NCBI GenBank assembly: GCA_964501185.1
Contig: CAZCRT010000045.1
Location: 3,919-19,822, forward strand
DNA: 15,904 nucleotides
Direction: 5' to 3'
From: BS150m-G50 sp964501185 [NCBI: uncultured Bacteroidia bacterium]
Lineage (GTDB): Bacteria > CAIWAD01 > BS150m-G50
Below, one piece after another: positions 11,540 through 15,904 of the stretch; the stretch's first letter is position 1; every line of letters starts with the position of its first letter. The notes below the pieces were generated by a model. It searched no databases, was not told the origin of the DNA, and worked only from the letters and a program-made list of their open reading frames with translations. The position numbers and the translations under genes were made by a program.

Positions 11540-13045
11540 CTATTGCAACTCTATCAACCGTCCCCGAACAGGACGCTTGACTTCAGGATGCCCCTGAATA
11601 TACTGAACTACCGCATCGTAGATGAGGGTATGTGTGTCCTTCTGTGAGTCCGGTTCAAAGCCCAGATAGCGATCCGCCTTACTGAGGGCATAGTCCACTG
11701 TAATGCCGTTGTATTCCTTTTCGGCCTCGACCGGTAATCCGTTAACAGTAGCACTGGCAATCGTGACTTCATCACCTTCGACCCGCCATTCACAATTGAT
11801 TCCGGCGACCTGGATAATACCATGTTCTTCAAAGGAGGAAGCCCTGGCATTGAGTTTGACAAATGTCAGCAGCTCCTCACCTGTGCAGTTGAATCGTACC
11901 AGATGGTTCTGGAATGGTAACATCTCAGCAATTGTGAGACGACTGATCGGCCCCGCTTCAAGGTTGGCACGAATACCACCGCTGTTGAGCATGGCAAAAT
12001 CAGCATCGCCGGAAGCCAGCAGAACATCAGTCAGCCAGTTACCCAGATCGCTCTCATCGTAGTAACTACGGGTAAGGCGAACTTCAGATTTTCCGATCTC
12101 AGCACCATACTCAGCGTCAATCTGCATTTCAAAAACCTGGACGAGGCGGCTTATCTCCTGATTGGGTGTTATTCCCTCAACCCAGAGTGGTATCAATTCA
12201 CCGTTGTAAGCAGTAATTGCATCATCCTGCACGGTAATATCCAGCCTGCCGAGATATCTGGTGTAACTACCAGCCTGCACCAGCAGCATATCGTTTACTT
12301 CACGGGGCGGATCAATCCGGGTATGGGAATGGCCACCGACAATGATATCAGCGTTTTGCAGTCGTGTCGCCAGCAGGCTGTCCGCCTGCCACCCCTGATG
12401 GGTCAACAGCACGATCAGATCGGATTTTGGATCCAGCTTATCGATTAATCGCTGAGCGGTCCCAACGCAGCTGTGAACTTCCAATCCTTCTGAATGGGGT
12501 GCGATCCCGAACATGTCATCCAGAGTGAGGCCGATAACCGCGATTTTCAGCCCACCCTTACGGTAGATTTTATACGGGTGTGTCCCCACCAGCTGCTCAT
12601 CCCGGAAGAAATTGGCTGTGATTACATCGCACTTCATCAATTCTATCAACCGTTCCAGATTTTCAATACCACCGTCCAGTTCATGGTTGCCGATTACGGT
12701 GGCATCGTAACCGATGAGATTCAGCAGGTGTACCAGACCACCACCCCTGGCACCTCCCATTTCCATATCGGAAAGAGGAGTACCGGTCATCCAGTCACCG
12801 GCATCCAGCACCAATGATTGCGCGACGGTTGCTTTCGCCTGCTCGAGATAGTAGTGCAGAGCTATGAAACCACCAAGTTGCGGTGGTGGATCCTGATCCA
12901 GCCAGGTTGCGGGTGAGGGTCCATAATGCGCGTGCATATCATTGGTGTGAAAAATCGTCAGCTGTCTGGGGTCCTCCTGAGCTGTCGCTGTGAGTAGAGG
13001 TAACAGCAGCAGAGAGAACATGATGAAGATTCGTTTCAGATTCAT
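11540..13045 (-). CDS. Secreted 5'-nucleotidase / UshA-type metallophosphoesterase
   Basis: A 501-residue exported enzyme with a signal peptide (RIFIMFSLLLLPLLTATAQ). The N-terminal dimetal phosphoesterase domain shows all blocks: TIFHTNDMHAH (Asp36, His38), DAGDWMTGTPLS (Asp84), VIGNHELDGG (Asn120, His121), LLTHQGW (His216) and GGHSHTRID (His239, His241). The C-terminal substrate domain has DLGNWLTDVLL, NSGGIRANL (354-362) and MLPFQNHLV. Family members hydrolyse nucleotides, UDP-sugars or cyclic nucleotides in the periplasm. The open frame extends to 13111, but ATG 13045 is chosen because AAAGGAG lies correctly before it and the signal peptide begins there. It may form an operon with the transporter gene below it. 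Confidence 0.93.
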   Translation of the reverse strand: MNLKRIFIMFSLLLLPLLTATAQEDPRQLTIFHTNDMHAHYGPSPATWLDQDPPPQLGGFIALHYYLEQAKATVAQSLVLDAGDWMTGTPLSDMEMGGARGGGLVHLLNLIGYDATVIGNHELDGGIENLERLIELMKCDVITANFFRDEQLVGTHPYKIYRKGGLKIAVIGLTLDDMFGIAPHSEGLEVHSCVGTAQRLIDKLDPKSDLIVLLTHQGWQADSLLATRLQNADIIVGGHSHTRIDPPREVNDMLLVQAGSYTRYLGRLDITVQDDAITAYNGELIPLWVEGITPNQEISRLVQVFEMQIDAEYGAEIGKSEVRLTRSYYDESDLGNWLTDVLLASGDADFAMLNSGGIRANLEAGPISRLTIAEMLPFQNHLVRFNCTGEELLTFVKLNARASSFEEHGIIQVAGINCEWRVEGDEVTIASATVNGLPVEAEKEYNGITVDYALSKADRYLGFEPDSQKDTHTLIYDAVVQYIQGHPEVKRPVRGRLIELQ

Positions 13046-13107
13046 GGTAAGCTCCTTTATCGGCGTCGGGCAGGTGAGTGGATAGCGGTAGTGCCCACTC
13101 TCCGGGA

Positions 13108-14070
13108 TCATCTTTCAAGGCTATCAGGTTGCGGGGGTGAGTCATCGAGCAGAGCACCGGCAACCGCGGTCACTCCAGCCGCCAGGTCGTCTAAATCGTA
13201 ACCACCTTCCAGACCCACCAGCAGATTGTCACAAATCTGGCGAGCCATCAGGGTAAATTCAACATAATCCTCCGGATCGAGCTGCATACCGGCGTAGGGA
13301 TCCTTACGGGTGGCGTCGGAGCCGGCGCTGATCAGCAGCAATTCAGGCTGAAAATTCCGTAGAAATGGAACAGCCATCCCGCTCATCACCTCCCTGTACA
13401 TCGAGATACCGGTTCCGGCTGGAAGCGCAATATTGAGCACATTGTCATGAGCGCCACGCTCATAGGCAGCCCCGGTACCGGGGTAGAAAGGGTACTGGTG
13501 CAGGGAACAATAGGCAACGCGGGGGTCTTCCTCCAGAATGTGTTGTGTGCCATTGCCGTGATGGACATCCCAATCCAGAATGGCCACTCTCTTAATGCCC
13601 CGCACTTCAAGCGCATACCGGGCAGCGATGGCACAGTTGGAAAAGAGACAGAATCCCATGCTGCGATCGCGTTCGGCATGGTGTCCGGGTGGACGGGAGA
13701 TCACAAACGCGCTGCGCTGACGCTCCAGCAGCTCCTCGAGGCCGGTCAGCCAGGCACCGGCGGAGAGCAGTGCCACTTCGTAACTCGCTTCACAGACCGG
13801 TGTATCGGGGTCGAGATAACCGACACCCTGTGCGCAGCTGTCCCGTACATGTCTGATGTGTTCAGAAGTGTGAACCAGCTCCAGCTCTTCTATTGTAGCT
13901 TTGCGGGGGGGGATCCAATCGAGACGGTCGGCAAAGTCAGCCTGTTCCAGCGCCTGCCGGGCGGCAGTGATCCGCTCCGGGCATTCCAGGTGGCCGGGTG
14001 GCATCAGGTGGTCACGAAAGCGATCACTGGTGATGATGGATAGGCTGGATTCATTGTTCGGAGATGTCAT
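13108..14070 (-). CDS. Histone deacetylase family amidohydrolase (AcuC/HDAC-like)
   Basis: A 320-residue zinc-dependent deacetylase-fold enzyme. Bacterial members remove acetyl groups from acetyl-lysine proteins, acetylpolyamines or related amides. Motifs, counted from ATG 14070: substrate-pocket HLECPERI (27-34), catalytic histidine pair SRPPGHHAERDRSMGFC (His130, His131), zinc ligands DWDVHHGNGTQ (Asp167, His169) and SAGSDATRKDPYAGM (Asp252), and the catalytic Tyr291 in LEGGYDL. One deviation is SAGSDA where the family usually has SAGFDA. A GTG start at 14109 would add 13 residues; ATG 14070 is preferred because the conserved fold begins shortly after it and AGGA lies upstream. No neighbour reveals its substrate. 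The stop codon is 62 bases from the 5'-nucleotidase start. Confidence 0.92.
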   Translation of the reverse strand: MTSPNNESSLSIITSDRFRDHLMPPGHLECPERITAARQALEQADFADRLDWIPPRKATIEELELVHTSEHIRHVRDSCAQGVGYLDPDTPVCEASYEVALLSAGAWLTGLEELLERQRSAFVISRPPGHHAERDRSMGFCLFSNCAIAARYALEVRGIKRVAILDWDVHHGNGTQHILEEDPRVAYCSLHQYPFYPGTGAAYERGAHDNVLNIALPAGTGISMYREVMSGMAVPFLRNFQPELLLISAGSDATRKDPYAGMQLDPEDYVEFTLMARQICDNLLVGLEGGYDLDDLAAGVTAVAGALLDDSPPQPDSLER

Positions 14071-14227
14071 CGACGGCAGTTCCTGTTGGTGAAATCCGGC
14101 TGACGACACTCTAGTTACAAGTTGTACTGTAGTACGCAGGATGAGTGTTGAACGCTAAGATTGTCAGATAAAATAATCGCCATCGGGATAAATACAAAGG
14201 CAATTGAGGTGGGGGGGATGAGATGAT

Positions 14228-14250
14228 GGCCACAAAAGGCACAAAGGGCA
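14228..14250. repeat. CACAAAG-type repeat fragment
   Basis: GGCCACAAAAGGCACAAAGG is a degenerate short copy of the CACGAAG-type element seen at 9208-10000. It shows that the element family is dispersed and not confined to one gap. Confidence 0.45.
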
Positions 14251-14291
14251 GATAGAATCCAAACAGCGTATTAAGTCATTCCCGCGCTTCT

Positions 14292-14372
14292 CGAAACCTC
14301 TAAAGCGAAACCCTCTGAAGCGAAACCCTGCGGTTTCGAGGAGGCGGTTTCGAGGAGGTGGTTTCGCTTCAG
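14292..14372. repeat. Palindromic array of CGAAACC / GGTTTCG units
   Basis: Three CGAAACC heptamers (14292-14298, 14306-14312, 14321-14327) are followed by three inverse GGTTTCG heptamers (14332-14338, 14346-14352, 14360-14366), spaced 14-15 bases apart within each group. The outer arms CTGAAGCGAAACC (14315-14327) and GGTTTCGCTTCAG (14360-14372) match perfectly over 13 bases, and the centre is a 7-base stem with a CTGC loop. The structure can fold as nested hairpins. It lies between the T9SS gene and the HDAC gene. No gene is evident in 14110-14401. Confidence 0.85.
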
Positions 14373-14401
14373 GGGGGAATCCACTCACACCATGCAAACA
14401 T

Positions 14402-15904
14402 TTATTGAACCAGAATCATTTTCCGTGATATAATATCATCACCTGCTGTCAACCGATAGATGTACACGCCGCTGGACAATGGGCTGGCACGGGGGGTTGC
14501 CCCTACAGATGCATTAAACGTCACACAATGTAGTCCCGCCGCATACATACCCTCCGCCAACACCGCCACCAGCTGCCCTAGGATATTGTAAACAGTTAGC
14601 TGGACGTCCTGGGGATAAGGTAATGTGAATTCGATCATGGTGGTTGGATTGAAGGGGTTGGGGTAGTTTTGATGTAGTTCAATCGTCTCCGGTCGTACAG
14701 GTGGTTGCGGTCGCGCTGGTATATCCTGATAATCCCAAAGATCGATTGCCCCGGGTCCACCATAACAACCCATGTCGTTGCGCAGTGTACCCTGCGATGG
14801 CCAGAGCGGCCAGCCGGTGTGATTGGGATCTTCAGGATCGTTATAGAGGGGATCAGGATTGCCGGTATCTATGCAGGGCGAACCTTCAAGGAACGTGTAG
14901 TCGCCATTCTCGGGATCTGTGAACAGGGGATCTTCGTCGATGTTGCCCTCACCCTCCCAGCCGCCGTCTATGTTGGAGTAACGGACGGTGAAGTTTGTGA
15001 TGGCCTCTTCAAAGTAGCCCAATGCTTCACCATAGGAACAACTGTTCTCAATGATACAGTTCTCGATCAGAACATCTACTTCATCACCATTGTCTGAGCC
15101 ACTTATATAGAGAGCTTTGCCGTAGTCACCATAGGAATCTACAATTGTACAATTACTGATGCGAGCGTCGCCATAAATAGCAGCTTGTACGACATGCGAG
15201 GATTGCTCCACGCGTGTATTCCAGCAATCATTGATCAGCACATTATCCATCTCGAAGTGATCAGTCACAACCGAAATTGAACCATGTCCACAATCAGCGA
15301 TATGCGAGTTACGAATGATAGATGTGTCACACATGGCATATACTGCCGCACCAAGTATTGTACTGTGCTGATTATAGATACGCAGGTTGTTGATCTCCAA
15401 ACGCATATCTGAATTGTTCGCTGTTCTAATACCAGAGCCACGACCGTTCCACTCGTCAACTCCCGGATTAGGGTAAAGCCTGACATTATCGTGGATGAGA
15501 ATATCATCGAGAAAAACCCGCTGATCTGGTCCAGTGCCATCGAGAAACATCCCCAGAGAATTCTGATGGAAATCATTAACATTATTGGCAACCACCAGAT
15601 GGTTCGCAGTGACTGTTTTGCCAGTGATGCGAATAGCATAGTGTGTAGAAGCCGTATTGTCTGGGAATTCATCAAGATCTGAACGAAGAGCCGAGTTATC
15701 CATCACATAGATGTGACTGAGTGTAATGCTATAGTTGGGACAACCAACAATAAAACCTGTATATGAAACCGATTCACCGTGGGTAAACTCTTCGTGGTTG
15801 TTGATCACGAAAATACTGTCAGCCACCAGTGAATAATCTGCTGCAGCGAGAGTTAGCTTCAAAAGTTGTGTATAAGAATGGGCAGTGTTCCTAAATTGTG
15901 AGAA
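14402..15904 (-). CDS. Type IX-secreted right-handed beta-helix protein (5' end outside window)
   Basis: The frame is open to the right edge of the window, so the N-terminus and signal peptide are missing; about 500 residues are visible. The body has many short strands ending in N/D-rich turns (for example VLINDCWNTR, DARISNCTIVDSYGD, VLIENCIIENSC), typical of parallel beta-helix proteins. A tail found in such surface proteins follows: NIDEDPLFTDPENGDYTFLE, then GSPCIDTGNPDP. The C-terminus is a T9SS sorting domain: LHQNYPNPFNPTTMIEFTLP, LTVYNILGQLVAVLAEG, then LSSGVYIYRLTAGDDIISRK and MILVQ. A nine-residue stretch, VGATPRASP, interrupts this domain at the place of the GTAGGGGC-type repeat (14481-14507). 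The likely fate is export and cell-surface attachment. The ligand or polysaccharide bound is unknown. Confidence 0.88.
   Translation of the reverse strand, partial: FSQFRNTAHSYTQLLKLTLAAADYSLVADSIFVINNHEEFTHGESVSYTGFIVGCPNYSITLSHIYVMDNSALRSDLDEFPDNTASTHYAIRITGKTVTANHLVVANNVNDFHQNSLGMFLDGTGPDQRVFLDDILIHDNVRLYPNPGVDEWNGRGSGIRTANNSDMRLEINNLRIYNQHSTILGAAVYAMCDTSIIRNSHIADCGHGSISVVTDHFEMDNVLINDCWNTRVEQSSHVVQAAIYGDARISNCTIVDSYGDYGKALYISGSDNGDEVDVLIENCIIENSCSYGEALGYFEEAITNFTVRYSNIDGGWEGEGNIDEDPLFTDPENGDYTFLEGSPCIDTGNPDPLYNDPEDPNHTGWPLWPSQGTLRNDMGCYGGPGAIDLWDYQDIPARPQPPVRPETIELHQNYPNPFNPTTMIEFTLPYPQDVQLTVYNILGQLVAVLAEGMYAAGLHCVTFNASVGATPRASPLSSGVYIYRLTAGDDIISRKMILVQ
14481..14507. repeat. GTAGGGGC-type repeat element inside a coding region
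   Basis: The plus strand reads GGGCTGGCACGGGGGGTTGC then CCCTACA, 27 bases, related to the intergenic copy at 8253-8277. On the coding (minus) strand it supplies VGATPRASP between NAS and LSSGVY of the T9SS tail. Twenty-seven bases is a multiple of three, so the frame is kept. Confidence 0.75.

Noticed and set aside
14071-14109. GTG start adding 13 residues to the HDAC-like protein
   Set aside because: No ribosome-binding site was seen at that place and the conserved fold does not need the extra residues; ATG 14070 is preferred.
14164-14397. 77-residue minus-strand frame with FRFRGFRFRGF
   Set aside because: The repeated peptide is only the translation of the CGAAACC/GGTTTCG array, and there is no ribosome-binding site or domain.

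Overview
The window is bacterial chromosome of roughly 53% GC by eye. The clearest taxonomic hint is the last gene (14402-15904, minus). It is a secreted right-handed beta-helix protein ending in a type IX secretion sorting tail (NYPNPFNPTT, then an SSGVYIYRL block), which points to the Bacteroidetes/FCB side of the tree and probably to one of the less-cultured phyla with this tail. I cannot name a species. Degenerate intergenic repeats (CACGAAG-type, GTAGGGGC-type, GGTTTCG-type) also suit an environmental or metagenome-assembled genome.

Layout. Positions 1-355 hold two copies of a terminator-bearing repeat. Positions 356-3001 (plus) are a four-gene operon: an ArsP-type permease, a CxxC mini-thioredoxin, a CcdA-type thiol-electron transporter and a CxC lipoprotein. 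An ArsR repressor gene (3020-3313, minus) faces it. This reads as an arsenic/soft-metal export cassette in which CcdA could supply electrons to the small thiol proteins.

Positions 3448-7478 (plus) are the most unusual part. A near-consensus sigma-70 promoter, with a palindrome over its -10 box, drives a 786-residue protein. Its first ~470 residues form a 12-helix heme-copper-oxidase/NO-reductase-like core, and its last ~280 residues are a formylglycine-generating-enzyme-like (FGE/SUMF1, NirV-type) domain. The two parts are joined in frame through what looks like an internal lipoprotein signal. Heme O synthase (ctaB) follows 9 bases later, then a seven-helix protein of unknown function and a terminator. 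A further unknown four-helix protein follows (7541-7975). I infer a terminal reductase module, possibly for O2 or NO, with non-standard metal ligands and a periplasmic accessory domain.

From 8011 to the end all genes are on the minus strand: a 59-residue membrane/coiled-coil protein, two helical-repeat (TPR-like) proteins, an OPA-family organophosphate transporter, a secreted 5'-nucleotidase, a histone-deacetylase-family amidohydrolase, and the T9SS beta-helix protein, which is cut by the window edge. A GTAGGGGC-type repeat appears to have inserted in frame into the T9SS tail. I saw no rRNA, tRNA, CRISPR array, transposase or phage gene.
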